NCBI RefSeq assembly: GCF_000982825.1
Contig: NZ_CP011047.1
Location: forward strand, 4,154,001 to 4,218,000
DNA: 64,000 bases
Source of the DNA: Cronobacter sakazakii
Lineage (GTDB): Bacteria; Pseudomonadota; Gammaproteobacteria; Enterobacterales; Enterobacteriaceae
Direction of reading: 5' to 3'
Shown: positions 51,410 through 61,090 of the stretch, one piece after another
Layout of the letters: each line of letters starts with the position of its first letter
Position numbering within the stretch: position 1 is the stretch's first letter
Position numbers and translations under genes: made by a program
The notes under the pieces: generated by a model
What the model was told of the DNA's origin: nothing
What the model saw: only the letters and a program-made list of their open reading frames with translations
Databases searched by the model: none

Positions 51410-51820
51410 TTACGCGTCAGCGCGTCGGTGGCAGCAGCCGGAAAGGTTATCGATAATCGGGCAGTCGGCGCTGTCATCCCCAGGACACGCGGCGGCGAGA
51501 TCCAGCAACTGCTGGCGCATCGCCCGCAGGCTTTCGATATGGCTTTCGATTTCCGCCACCTTTTGCAGCGTGCGCGCTTTCACGTCCGCGCTGTGGCGCG
51601 CCGGATCGTTAAACAGATGCACCAGTTCGCGACACTCTTCCAGGTTAAACCCCACCAGCCGCGCCTGGCGCAGCAGCGTCAGTTCATCGATATGCCGCTG
51701 CGAATAGGTGCGGTAGCCGTTATCGCCGCGCCGCGGCGGCGTCACCAGCCCTTTCTCTTCGTAAAAACGAATCGCTTTGCTGGTCAGCCCGGTTTTTTTC
51801 GCCACATCGCTGATATTCAC
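51410..51820 (-). CDS. cueR: Copper-responsive MerR-family activator
   Basis: 136 residues. N-terminal MerR helix-turn-helix (NISDVAKKTGLTSKAIRFYEEKGLV), dimer coiled coil, and metal loop with Cys112 and Cys120 (CPGDDSADCP), the Cu(I) ligands of CueR. A His/Cys-rich tail (CCHRR) follows. The target is the copA promoter 600 bp away. Confidence 0.96.
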   Translation of the reverse strand: MNISDVAKKTGLTSKAIRFYEEKGLVTPPRRGDNGYRTYSQRHIDELTLLRQARLVGFNLEECRELVHLFNDPARHSADVKARTLQKVAEIESHIESLRAMRQQLLDLAAACPGDDSADCPIIDNLSGCCHRRADA

Positions 51821-51992
51821 GTTTCCCCCTTCAGGCGTTTGAATGACGCCGTGCCGTAAAGCCCGGTGTTACTCCACCAGATTACGCATACATTGCCATG
51901 AATGCGATTTCCCGCGGTAATCCCGGCATTTCGCTAAGGGATTATAACGCACGGCGTCCCGTAAAGGCTGGCAGAAAGTATCACAGGCCGGG

Positions 51993-52220
51993 TTAATGCT
52001 TCGGAATCACTTTTGTGCCGAGAAACCAGCCAGCGAAGGCACCGATCGCAGCCAGTAACGGCGTTCCTACCAGGAAAATGACAAAGTTTTGCGACATTTG
52101 ATCTTCACCTTGTATCGGCCCCACCACTACGCGACACACCACCGGCAAGATCAGCAGCATCAGCGCTGCGCCGCATACCGCCCCGACCGCAGCAAAAAGC
52201 GATAATTTCAGAAATTTCAT
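51993..52220 (-). CDS. Small two-segment membrane protein
   Basis: 75 residues with two hydrophobic stretches (LSLFAAVGAVCGAALMLLILPVVC and FVIFLVGTPLLAAIGAFAGWFLG) and a basic end. No family recognised. It lies between cueR and copA, where E. coli has ybaS and ybaT. A role in copper is only positional. Confidence 0.6.
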   Translation of the reverse strand: MKFLKLSLFAAVGAVCGAALMLLILPVVCRVVVGPIQGEDQMSQNFVIFLVGTPLLAAIGAFAGWFLGTKVIPKH

Positions 52221-52395
52221 AACATTTTCCAGAACCCGGTGTCGCTCGTGTACAAGAATTTATCAGCGAACCACGTTAACAGAAACGCCCTGCGCTTTCG
52301 CTCTCTTCTGCGGTGCGAACCGGACACATTGCCCACCTTTCTGGCGCTATCTGGACACTTTTTTACACGCGGCTTTCCATCCGTGATTTAAAACC

Positions 52396-52426
52396 TTGAC
52401 CTTCCCCTTGATGGAAGGTTTACGCT
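52396..52426 (+). promoter_or_regulatory. CueR-dependent copA promoter
   Basis: -35 TTGACC at 52396, -10 TACGCT at 52421, with the over-long 19-bp spacer typical of MerR-family promoters. The dyad ACCTTCC / GGAAGGT (52399-52405, 52413-52419) matches the CueR box. Confidence 0.9.
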
Positions 52427-52494
52427 TAAACACAGTCGAAAGCATTTCGTTTTCTGGTCAACCCGAGGCTGACCGCTTACCGAGGAGACAACGT

Positions 52495-55002
52495 ATGTCA
52501 AACACCATAGAACTGGCCCTGGACGGGCTTTCCTGCGGACACTGCGTAAAACGGGTGAAAGAGAGCCTGGAGCAGCGCCCGGACGTTGAACGCGCGGATG
52601 TCACGATTGAACATGCCAGCGTCACCACCACTGCGCCTGCGGACGCCCTGATTGAGACGGTGAAACAGGCCGGTTACGAGGCGACGCTCGCACACCCAAA
52701 GGCTAACCCGCTGACAGAGTCATCAACCCCGTCGGAAGCACTGACAGCGGCGCAACCTGAGCTTCCGGCAGCGGATAACGCCGACGATGACGACAGCCGA
52801 CAGCTGCTTATCAACGGCATGAGCTGCGCCAGTTGCGTGAGCCGCGTTCAGAACGCCCTGCAAGGGGTGGCGGGCGTCACGCAGGCACGGGTGAATCTGG
52901 CGGAGCGCACGGCGCTGGTGATGGGCCATGCCTCCGCCGCTGATTTAATCGCGGCGGTTGAAAAAGCGGGCTACGGCGCAGAGGCTATTGATGACGACGC
53001 CGAACGCCGGGAACGCCAGCAGCAGACCGCGCAGGCGGCTATGAAACGCTTTCGCTGGCAGGCGGCGCTGGCGCTTGCCGTCGGCATTCCGGTGATGATC
53101 TGGGGCATGTTCGGCGACAACATGATGGTCACCGACGCCAACCGTTCGCTCTGGCTGGTCATTGGCCTTATCACGCTCGGCGTGATGGTTTTCGCGGGCG
53201 GTCATTTTTATACCAGCGCCTGGAAAAGCCTGCGCAACCGCAGCGCGACGATGGATACGCTGGTGGCGCTCGGCACCGGCGCGGCCTGGCTCTACTCCAT
53301 GAGCGTCAACCTCTGGCCGCAGCATTTTCCGATGGAAGCGCGCCATCTCTATTACGAAGCCAGCGCCATGATTATTGGTCTGATTAATCTTGGTCATATG
53401 CTGGAGGCGCGCGCCCGCCAGCGTTCATCGAAGGCGCTGGAGCGTCTGCTGGATCTGACACCGCCGGTTGCGCGCGTCGTCACGTCGGAAGGCGAAAAAA
53501 GCGTGCCGCTGGCGGAAGTGACGCCGGGCATGACGCTGCGCCTTACTACCGGCGATCGCGTCCCTGTGGATGGCGACATTACCGACGGCGAAGGCTGGTT
53601 TGACGAAGCGATGCTGACAGGCGAACCGGTGCCGCAGCAAAAAGCGGCGGGTGATGCCATTCACGCGGGCACCGTCGTGCAGGATGGCAGCGTGCTGTTT
53701 CGCGCCGCTGCGGTGGGCAACCACACCACGCTGTCGCGCATTATTCGCATGGTGCGCCAGGCGCAGAGCAGCAAGCCGGAAATCGGCAAGCTGGCCGACC
53801 GCATCTCCGCGGTTTTTGTTCCGGTCGTGGTGCTGATTGCGCTGTTCAGCGGCGCAGTCTGGTATTTCGCAGGCCCGGCCCCGCAGATCGTCTATACGCT
53901 GGTGATTGTCACCACGGTGCTGATTATCGCCTGCCCCTGCGCGCTGGGCCTTGCCACGCCGATGTCGATTATCTCTGGCGTCGGGCGCGCGGCGGAGTTT
54001 GGCGTGCTGGTGCGTGACGCCGACGCGCTGCAACGCGCAAGCGACGTCGACACGCTGGTGTTCGACAAAACGGGCACGTTAACCGAAGGCAAACCGCAGG
54101 TGGCGGCCATCGCGACCACAGGCGGCATCACCGAAGCGGACGCGCTGCGCCTCGCCGCCGCGCTGGAGCAAGGCTCCAGCCACCCGCTCGCACGCGCTAT
54201 TATCGAACGCGCCGGCGGCGCAGAACTTCCCGCCGTCAGCGGTTTTCGCACGCTGCGCGGGCTGGGCGTTAGCGGTGAGGCAGCGGGGAAAACGCTGCTG
54301 CTCGGCAATCAGGCGTTGCTGGAGGAAAACGGTATCGCGACCGACGCGCTGCGCGATGAGGCGCAGCGTCAGGCAAGCCTCGGCGCCACACCGGTACTGC
54401 TGGCGGTGAACGGTTCGCTGGCGGCCCTCTTCGCCATTCGCGACCCGCTGCGTGAGGACAGCGCCGATGCCCTGGCGCGTCTGCACCGCGAAGGCTACCG
54501 GCTGGTGATGCTGACCGGCGACAACGCCGTCACCGCAAACGCCATCGCCCGCGAGGCGGGCATTGATGAAGTGATTGCAGGCGTCCTGCCGGATGGCAAA
54601 GCGCAGGCGATTCAGAAGCTTCAGCAGGCGGGTCGCAAAGTCGCGATGATTGGCGACGGCATCAACGACGCCCCGGCGCTGGCCCAGGCGGAAGTGGGGA
54701 TCGCGATGGGCGGCGGCAGCGATGTGGCGATTGAAACCGCCGCGATTACCCTGATGCGCCACAGCCTGACCGGGGTCGCCGACGCGATGGCGATTTCCAA
54801 AGCGACGCTTGGCAATATGAAACAGAACCTGCTCGGTGCCTTTATCTATAACGCGCTCGGCATTCCCGTGGCGGCAGGCGTGCTGTGGCCGCTGACCGGC
54901 ACCCTGCTGAACCCGGTGGTCGCCGGCGCGGCGATGGCGCTCTCATCGATTACCGTCGTCAGTAACGCCAACCGGCTGCTGCGATTTAACCCGAAAAAAT
55001 AA
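52495..55002 (+). CDS. copA: Cu(I)-exporting P1B-type ATPase
   Basis: 835 residues (E. coli 834). Two N-terminal metal-binding domains (GLSCGHC, Cys14/Cys17; GMSCASC, Cys111/Cys114), transmembrane CPC at 480-482, phosphorylation motif DKTGT (Asp524), and the hinge GDGINDAPALAQA. Exports Cu(I) from cytoplasm to periplasm. The ATG at 52495 follows a GGAG site; codons upstream to 52396 are promoter. E. coli CopA also yields a copper chaperone by frameshifting at a slippery site; I did not verify one here. Confidence 0.97.
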   Translation: MSNTIELALDGLSCGHCVKRVKESLEQRPDVERADVTIEHASVTTTAPADALIETVKQAGYEATLAHPKANPLTESSTPSEALTAAQPELPAADNADDDDSRQLLINGMSCASCVSRVQNALQGVAGVTQARVNLAERTALVMGHASAADLIAAVEKAGYGAEAIDDDAERRERQQQTAQAAMKRFRWQAALALAVGIPVMIWGMFGDNMMVTDANRSLWLVIGLITLGVMVFAGGHFYTSAWKSLRNRSATMDTLVALGTGAAWLYSMSVNLWPQHFPMEARHLYYEASAMIIGLINLGHMLEARARQRSSKALERLLDLTPPVARVVTSEGEKSVPLAEVTPGMTLRLTTGDRVPVDGDITDGEGWFDEAMLTGEPVPQQKAAGDAIHAGTVVQDGSVLFRAAAVGNHTTLSRIIRMVRQAQSSKPEIGKLADRISAVFVPVVVLIALFSGAVWYFAGPAPQIVYTLVIVTTVLIIACPCALGLATPMSIISGVGRAAEFGVLVRDADALQRASDVDTLVFDKTGTLTEGKPQVAAIATTGGITEADALRLAAALEQGSSHPLARAIIERAGGAELPAVSGFRTLRGLGVSGEAAGKTLLLGNQALLEENGIATDALRDEAQRQASLGATPVLLAVNGSLAALFAIRDPLREDSADALARLHREGYRLVMLTGDNAVTANAIAREAGIDEVIAGVLPDGKAQAIQKLQQAGRKVAMIGDGINDAPALAQAEVGIAMGGGSDVAIETAAITLMRHSLTGVADAMAISKATLGNMKQNLLGAFIYNALGIPVAAGVLWPLTGTLLNPVVAGAAMALSSITVVSNANRLLRFNPKK

Positions 55003-55006
55003 GCGC

Positions 55007-55030
55007 AAGCCCGCTCCGGCGGGCTTTTTT
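55007..55030 (+). terminator. Terminator after copA
   Basis: AAGCCCGC / GCGGGCTT stem, TCCG loop, followed by T. Begins four bases after the copA stop. Confidence 0.9.
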
Positions 55031-55271
55031 ATGGCCGCAACACAGTGATGCAGATTCGGAAAACCAGCCAGGTTGCCCGCTACGCCGTTTCCCCTGCGCC
55101 AGCCATAGTATTTATTACACCGCACCTGAGCCCGGCATTATCGTGCTCGCCGTGTTGCACCACAGCCGCCTGCCTGCCGGTGAACTTTCCGCCCGGAGGG
55201 TTTGAGCCCCTCTCGTTTGCACCCGCCCCGCCCGCGCGTTAGCATGGCTTTTTACATCAGGGGAAGTGGTT

Positions 55272-56072
55272 ATGGGCCTGTTACGTCGTCTGCGCACCTG
55301 GTTTGACACGCTGCGCCCCGGTTATCCGTGGCCGGCGGTGGATATTACGCTGCCCGGCGGGCGCTACCTGCACCTGGTCGGCAGCATTCATATGGGCACC
55401 GCGGATATGGCGCCGCTCCCCGCGCGGCTGGTGGAAAAACTGCGGCGCGCCGACGCGCTGATTGTCGAAGCCGATATTCGCGGCGATAGCTCGCCCTTTG
55501 GCGATCAGCCGCCCTGCCCGCCGCTCGGCGAGCGTCTCGACGAGGCGCTGTTTCTCCAGCTTGAAAAACTTATCGACGATCTGGCGCTGCCGCTCTCCCG
55601 GCTCGATACGCTGCCGCTCTGGCAGGTGGCGCTGATTTTACAGGCGCACCAGGCGCAGCGCCTCGGCCTGCGGCCCGATTTCGGCATCGATTATCAGCTC
55701 TTAAACGCCGCGCAGACGCACCAGGTGAAAGTGAGCGAACTGGAGGGCGCACAGAGTCAGGTGGAGCTGCTGCGTCGCCTGCCGCAGGACGGTCTGGCGC
55801 TGCTTGAAGACACACTGACCCACTGGCACACCAACGCGCGTCTGTTGCAGATTATGATGGGCTGGTGGATGGCGCGTCCGCCCGAGGCGGCAGGCAGCGT
55901 CGCGCTGCCGAACACGTTCAGCGCCGAGCTTGGCGATATGCTGATGCAGCAGCGTAACCGGCAGTGGCATCACTACCTGCTCTCGCTGCCGCCGGGGCGT
56001 TACGTGGTCGCCGTCGGCGCGCTGCATCTTTACGGCGAAGATAACCTGCCGGCGATGTTTCGCGCCTCTTAA
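55272..56072 (+). CDS. ybaP: TraB/PrgY/GumN-family protein YbaP
   Basis: 266 residues of the TraB family. GSIHMGTADMAPLP near the N-terminus and VVAVGALHLYGEDNLP at the C-terminus are the two GxxH motifs, which probably bind metal and suggest a protease-like role; ADALIVEADI supplies a conserved Glu. The start at 55272 follows AGGGGAAG. Single gene between copA and ybaK. Confidence 0.9.
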   Translation: MGLLRRLRTWFDTLRPGYPWPAVDITLPGGRYLHLVGSIHMGTADMAPLPARLVEKLRRADALIVEADIRGDSSPFGDQPPCPPLGERLDEALFLQLEKLIDDLALPLSRLDTLPLWQVALILQAHQAQRLGLRPDFGIDYQLLNAAQTHQVKVSELEGAQSQVELLRRLPQDGLALLEDTLTHWHTNARLLQIMMGWWMARPPEAAGSVALPNTFSAELGDMLMQQRNRQWHHYLLSLPPGRYVVAVGALHLYGEDNLPAMFRAS

Positions 56073-56273
56073 AAAGAAGGCCAGTATCGCTACTGGCCCG
56101 TCAAAGAGGAACTTTTCGTTATTGTCGTTATGCCGCCCGCGACGGCGGACGGTTGCGGCGATTGTCGCGCAAACCATCCACGCTGCCAATATAATCCCGC
56201 AAGCTGATACAATTTTTTCGCCCCTGTCTGGCGCTATGCTGTGCCGACAGGTCACAGAAATGGGAAAGGAAAC

Positions 56274-56753
56274 ATGACGCCCGCAGTTAATCTACTCGAA
56301 AAAAATAAGATAGCTTTTACGCTGCATGCCTATGAGCACGACCCGAATGAAACCAACTTCGGCGATGAAGTGGTGCGCAAGCTCGGCCTTAATGCAGAGC
56401 AGGTCTATAAAACGCTGCTGGTGGCGGTGAATGGCGATATGAAACATCTGGCCGTCGCCGTCACGCCGGTGGCCACACAGCTGGATTTGAAAAAGGTCGC
56501 GAAAGCGCTCGGCGCCAAGAAAGTGGAAATGGCGGACCCGATGATAGCGCAGCGCACCACCGGGTATCTGGTAGGCGGCATCAGCCCGCTCGGGCAGAAA
56601 AAGCGCCTGCCGACGCTGATTGACGCGCCCGCCCGCGACTTCCCGACCATTTATATCTCCGGCGGCAAGCGCGGGCTGGATATCGAACTGGCGGCGGCGG
56701 ATTTAGCGACGCTGCTGAACGCGCAGTTCGCCGATATCGCCCGCCGCGACTGA
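56274..56753 (+). CDS. ybaK: Cys-tRNA(Pro)/Cys-tRNA(Cys) deacylase
   Basis: 159 residues, E. coli length. Trans-acting editing domain that removes Cys from mischarged tRNA-Pro: HAYEHDPNETNFGDEVVRKLGL, VYKTLLV (catalytic Lys), VGGISPLGQKKRLPTLID and SGGKRGLDIEL. The ATG at 56274 follows AAAGGAAA. Confidence 0.96.
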   Translation: MTPAVNLLEKNKIAFTLHAYEHDPNETNFGDEVVRKLGLNAEQVYKTLLVAVNGDMKHLAVAVTPVATQLDLKKVAKALGAKKVEMADPMIAQRTTGYLVGGISPLGQKKRLPTLIDAPARDFPTIYISGGKRGLDIELAAADLATLLNAQFADIARRD

Positions 56754-56754
56754 G

Positions 56755-58407
56755 TTACTGCCAGCTCACTTCGCCTTTCGGCTCAAAGGCGTTTACATCC
56801 AGCGGCGAACTCTGCTGGATGTACTGCTTCAGCACTTCAGCATCCACAAAACCGGTATTCACGTAACCCGGCTTTTTATCGATGGGCGGATAACCGTCGC
56901 CGCCCGTCGCGTTAAAGCTGAGCGTCGCCATACGGTAGGTTTTCGCCGGATCGACCGGCTCGCCTTTGATTTTGACATCATTCAGCGTGCCGCCCGAGGC
57001 CGTAAAGCTTACGTTGGCGAACTGCGGATACGCGCCGGAATCCGGTTTTTTCTGCGCGACAGCGGTCAGGTACTCCAACACCTCTTTACCCGTCATATCG
57101 ACATACACCAGCGTATTGCCGAACGGCTGGACCTTGAGCACGTCTTTATAGGTAATATCGCCGCCTTCGATGGAATCACGAATGCCGCCGCCGCTCATGA
57201 CCGCGAAATCCGCGCCGGTGCGGGCTATCTGGGCGTTAAGAATTAAGTGGCCCATGCTGGTCTGCACAAAACGCACTTTGCTGCGATCGCCTTCAAGCCG
57301 CCCGTTGACGCTGCCGATTTTGACCATCAGCTGCGCCTGGCCCTTTTTCTGGAATGGCGTCAGCAGCGAGAGCATCTGCGGATTCTCCGGGATCTGCGGC
57401 GTGTAGAGCACGCGCTCGGTCTGGCCGTTATCCCACGTTACTTTTTTCTTCAGGTTGATGGGGATGAGCTGATAGCGCACCAGCTTCATTTCGCCATTGC
57501 GGAACTGGAAATCCGCGCGGCCGACATATTTGCCCCACTCATGCGCCTGTACAATCCAGGTGCCGTTCTGCCGATCCGGCGCGCACGGCGTGCCCGGCAC
57601 GTAATCCACCTGTTTTTTATTCTCTGACGCCATACAGACCGGATCTTGTGAGTGACCGCCCACAATCATCGTCAGCGCGCCTGCCGGCAGCGCGCGCGCC
57701 AGCTCGACATCCCCCGGCGCGTTAGAGCCGTGGTCGCCGTTATCGTAATGACCCATATGGGTCGCGGCGATGATGACGTCCGGTTTTTCATTCTGCTGCA
57801 ATTCCTGAATCACCAGCTTCGCTTCGTCGGCAGGCTTGCGGAATTCGATATCGGTGAAATATTCCGGATTGCCGATTTTCGCGGTGTCGTCGGTCGTTAA
57901 CCCGATCACCGCGATTTTAATGCCCTGCGGTTTGAAAATCGCCCAGGGTTTAAAGAGGCGCTCATTGGTGCTTTTCTGATAGATGTTGGCGGAGAGCAGC
58001 GGGAATTTGGCCCACTTTTCCTGCTGGCGCAGCACGCTCAGCGGGTTGTCGAACTCATGGTTGCCGACGGCCATCGCGTCATAACCAATCAGATTCATAC
58101 CGCGAAAATCGGGCTCGGCGTCCTGTAAGTCAGATTCCGGCACGCCGGTGTTGATATCGCCGCCGGAGAGCAACAGCACGCTGCCGCCCTGCGCGGTGAC
58201 TTCACGCCGTACGCTGTCCACCAGCGTCTTCTGCGCCGCCAGACCATATTCGCCATATTCGTTGCGCCAGAAATGACCGTGATGATCGTTGGTGTGCAAA
58301 ATGGTGATGTTATACGTTTTATCCTGCTCCCAGGCGAATGCCCCGCCGCTCAGCAGGCTAAGCCCCGCCAGCAGCGCGACAGCCAACCCTTTTCTGGCTA
58401 ACCCCAT
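56755..58407 (-). CDS. ushA: Periplasmic UDP-sugar hydrolase / 5'-nucleotidase
   Basis: 550 residues, E. coli length. Signal peptide to GAFA (about 25), then metallophosphatase motifs ILHTNDHHGHF, LLSGGDINTG, AVGNHEFDNPL, AATHMGHYDNGDHG and IVGGHSQDPV, and a C-terminal substrate domain with FNATGGDGYPP. Converges tightly with ybaK (one-base gap). Confidence 0.97.
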   Translation of the reverse strand: MGLARKGLAVALLAGLSLLSGGAFAWEQDKTYNITILHTNDHHGHFWRNEYGEYGLAAQKTLVDSVRREVTAQGGSVLLLSGGDINTGVPESDLQDAEPDFRGMNLIGYDAMAVGNHEFDNPLSVLRQQEKWAKFPLLSANIYQKSTNERLFKPWAIFKPQGIKIAVIGLTTDDTAKIGNPEYFTDIEFRKPADEAKLVIQELQQNEKPDVIIAATHMGHYDNGDHGSNAPGDVELARALPAGALTMIVGGHSQDPVCMASENKKQVDYVPGTPCAPDRQNGTWIVQAHEWGKYVGRADFQFRNGEMKLVRYQLIPINLKKKVTWDNGQTERVLYTPQIPENPQMLSLLTPFQKKGQAQLMVKIGSVNGRLEGDRSKVRFVQTSMGHLILNAQIARTGADFAVMSGGGIRDSIEGGDITYKDVLKVQPFGNTLVYVDMTGKEVLEYLTAVAQKKPDSGAYPQFANVSFTASGGTLNDVKIKGEPVDPAKTYRMATLSFNATGGDGYPPIDKKPGYVNTGFVDAEVLKQYIQQSSPLDVNAFEPKGEVSWQ

Positions 58408-58927
58408 GACAACTCTCCCTATCCTTAACGTGAATGCTGAAATTACAGCGCCTGCCGAACATACTCAACTTTGTTTTCAGATTTGCGACTTTCCTCAAAA
58501 CCACAGCGTAACGGCAAGCAAGGTTTATGCCTTGTTACAAAAGCGGCGATTTAATGCCTCACAAACAAAAAAAGGGCTCTGCACGGCAAATTCACTGAAT
58601 TGCTATCACCTTACGTTCATCTTCTCGTCAAAAAAGCGCCATTTTTCATCTGGGGAGCGTTATCAAAGCGTCGTTTACTTTTTCCTTTCGTAAAACACGT
58701 ACTTTTGTCAGTGAAAGCACAAAATGGCCCGACCTGTTATCCGCATATCTTCTCGGTTTGTTCCTGATAATATGGATTTCTGCGTCTGGTTCGCATTTTT
58801 TGCGCTTAATGAGAGATTTAAGAAAGTTTTCGCTAATAAACTGCCCCGCGCTGCCGAAAATTGTCATAAACTGTTACGAGTTGCACGTAAAACATCCGGT
58901 GTATCACATTCAACGAAAGGAGACGGA
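58408..58927. other. 520-bp AT-rich intergenic region, ushA / ybaL
   Basis: Divergent promoter region, clearly lower in GC than both genes. No tRNA, hairpin or operator recognised. A frame open from 58724 reads into ybaL, but the stretch before the ATG at 58928 resembles nothing and contains no ribosome site, while AAAGGAGA immediately precedes 58928. In E. coli fsr lies here; it is absent. Confidence 0.6.
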
Positions 58928-60610
58928 ATGCATCACGCCACACCGCTTATCACCACACTTGTCGGTGGCCTTGTTCTGGCCTTTATTCTCGGTATGCTCG
59001 CCAACCGGCTGCGTATCTCACCGCTGGTGGGATACCTGCTCGCAGGCGTGGTGGCCGGGCCGTTTACGCCCGGTTTTGTCGCGGATACAAAGCTTGCGCC
59101 GGAGCTGGCGGAGCTTGGCGTGATCCTGCTGATGTTCGGCGTGGGTCTGCATTTTTCTCTGAAGGATCTGATGGCGGTAAAGTCTATCGCCATTCCCGGC
59201 GCGATTTTGCAGATAGCCGTGGCGACGCTGCTGGGTGTCGGGCTCTCCACCTTCCTCGGCTGGTCGCTGATGACCGGCATCGTGTTCGGCCTATGTCTCT
59301 CCACCGCCAGTACCGTGGTGCTGCTGCGCGCGCTTGAAGAGCGGCAGTTGATAGAGAGCCAGCGCGGGCAGATAGCCATCGGCTGGCTTATCGTCGAAGA
59401 CCTGGTGATGGTGCTGACGCTGGTGCTGCTGCCCGCCGTCGCCGGGATGCTGGAGAAAGGCGATCTCGGTCTTGCGACCCTGAGCCTGGATATGGGCATT
59501 ACGCTTGGCAAAGTCATTGCGTTTATCGCGCTGATGATGCTGGTGGGCCGCCGCCTGGTGCCGTGGATCCTGGCGCGCAGCGCCGCCACCGGCTCGCGGG
59601 AGCTGTTTACGCTTGCGGTGCTGGCGCTGGCGCTCGGCATTGCCTTCGGCGCGGTCGAGCTGTTTGACGTCTCATTCGCGCTGGGCGCATTCTTCGCAGG
59701 CATGGTACTGAACGAATCGGAGCTAAGCCACCGCGCCGCGCACGATACGCTGCCGCTGCGCGATGCGTTCGCGGTGCTGTTTTTCGTCTCGGTCGGGATG
59801 CTGTTCGACCCGATGATTCTGATTCAGCAACCGCTGGCGGTGCTGTGTACGCTGCTGATTATCCTGTTCGGCAAATCGATCGCCGCGTTTGCGCTGGTGA
59901 AACTGTTCGGCCACTCGCGCCGCACCGCGCTGACGATTGCGGTGAGCCTCGCGCAGATTGGTGAATTCGCGTTTATCCTGGCCGGGCTTGGCATGGCGCT
60001 GGATCTGCTGCCGCAGGACGGGCAGAACCTGGTGCTGGCGGGCGCGATCCTGTCCATCATGCTTAACCCGGTGCTGTTTGTGCTGCTGGAGCGTTTCCTG
60101 TCGCGCCACGACGAGCTGGAGGAGCAGACGCTGGAAGAGGCGATGGAAGAGGAACAGCAGAACCCGGTGGATATCTGCAATCATGCGCTGCTGGTGGGTT
60201 ATGGCCGCGTCGGCAGCCTGCTTGGCGAGAAGCTTATCGCCGAGGGCATTCCGCTGGTGGTGGTGGAAACCTCGCGCACCCGCGTCGAGGCATTGCGCGA
60301 GCGCGGCGTTCGCGCGGTGCTTGGCAATGCCGCCAACGAGCAGACGATGACGCTGGCGCATCTCGACTGCGCGCGCTGGCTGCTGTTGACCATCCCGAAC
60401 GGTTATGAAGCCGGTGAAATCGTCGCTGCCGCGCGTGAGAAGCGCCCGGATATCGAAATCATCGCCCGCGCGCATTATGACGACGAGGTGGATTACATCA
60501 CCGAGCGCGGCGCGAATGAGGTGGTGATGGGCGAGCGGGAAATCGCAAGCACGATGCTGCGTATGCTCGATAAGCCCGAGCAGGCGCAGGAGATTTTGAG
60601 CCACAGTTGA
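58928..60610 (+). CDS. ybaL: CPA2-family cation:proton antiporter with TrkA-N domain
   Basis: 560 residues (E. coli 558). The membrane part (about 1-395) has 12 or so segments with LRISPLVGYLLAGVVAGPFTPGF and AVSLAQIGEFAFILAGLGM (QIGEF). A short acidic linker leads to a RCK/TrkA-N domain with the NAD loop ALLVGYGRVGSLLGEKL. KefB/YbaL type; the ion is not certain. Confidence 0.95.
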   Translation: MHHATPLITTLVGGLVLAFILGMLANRLRISPLVGYLLAGVVAGPFTPGFVADTKLAPELAELGVILLMFGVGLHFSLKDLMAVKSIAIPGAILQIAVATLLGVGLSTFLGWSLMTGIVFGLCLSTASTVVLLRALEERQLIESQRGQIAIGWLIVEDLVMVLTLVLLPAVAGMLEKGDLGLATLSLDMGITLGKVIAFIALMMLVGRRLVPWILARSAATGSRELFTLAVLALALGIAFGAVELFDVSFALGAFFAGMVLNESELSHRAAHDTLPLRDAFAVLFFVSVGMLFDPMILIQQPLAVLCTLLIILFGKSIAAFALVKLFGHSRRTALTIAVSLAQIGEFAFILAGLGMALDLLPQDGQNLVLAGAILSIMLNPVLFVLLERFLSRHDELEEQTLEEAMEEEQQNPVDICNHALLVGYGRVGSLLGEKLIAEGIPLVVVETSRTRVEALRERGVRAVLGNAANEQTMTLAHLDCARWLLLTIPNGYEAGEIVAAAREKRPDIEIIARAHYDDEVDYITERGANEVVMGEREIASTMLRMLDKPEQAQEILSHS

Positions 60611-60641
60611 TGGGCGGGAAGGCGTGCGTGACGGTGAAAAA

Positions 60642-61090
60642 GGTGGGTGCGGCTGCGCCTTACCCATCCTACAAAAACCAGGCCGTTTAACCGCAGGGCG
60701 GGTAAGCGTTAGCGCGCCCGCAATAACGTTAACGGTTAACGTCTTCAGAAAAAAAGGTGGGTGCGGCTTTGCCTTACCCACCCTACAAAACCAGGCCGTT
60801 AACCGTAGGGCGGGTAAGCGTGAGCGCACCCGCCATAACGTTAACGGTTAACGTCTCCAGAAAAAAAGGTGGGTGCGGCTTTGCCTTACCCACCCTACAA
60901 AAAGCCAGGCCGTTAACCGTAGGACGGGTAAGCGTTAGCGCACCCGCCATAACATTAACGGTTATCGTCTCCAGAAAAAAAGGTGGGTGCGGCTGCGCCT
61001 TACCCACCCTACAAAAAACAGGCCGTTTAACCGTAGGGCGGGTAAGCGAATGCGCACCCGCCATAACGTTAACGGTTAACGCTCCCAGTA
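60642..61090. repeat. Tandem array of four 112-114 bp units built from hairpin repeats
   Basis: Units begin at 60642, 60756, 60868 and 60982 (steps 114, 112, 114). Each holds a reverse hairpin (GGTGGGTGCGG...CCTTACCCACC), the word CAGGCCGTTAACCG, a forward hairpin (GGCGGGTAAGCG...CGCACCCGCC) and a tail AACGTTAACGGTTAACG followed by TCTCCAG-type sequence. The last tail overlaps the gsk stop codon. Copies differ by a few substitutions, so the array is not brand-new. Frames across it are artefacts of the repeat. Confidence 0.93.

Noticed and set aside
58724..58927. N-terminal extension of ybaL
   Set aside because: No similarity and no ribosome site, while AAAGGAGA directly precedes the ATG at 58928, which matches the family length.
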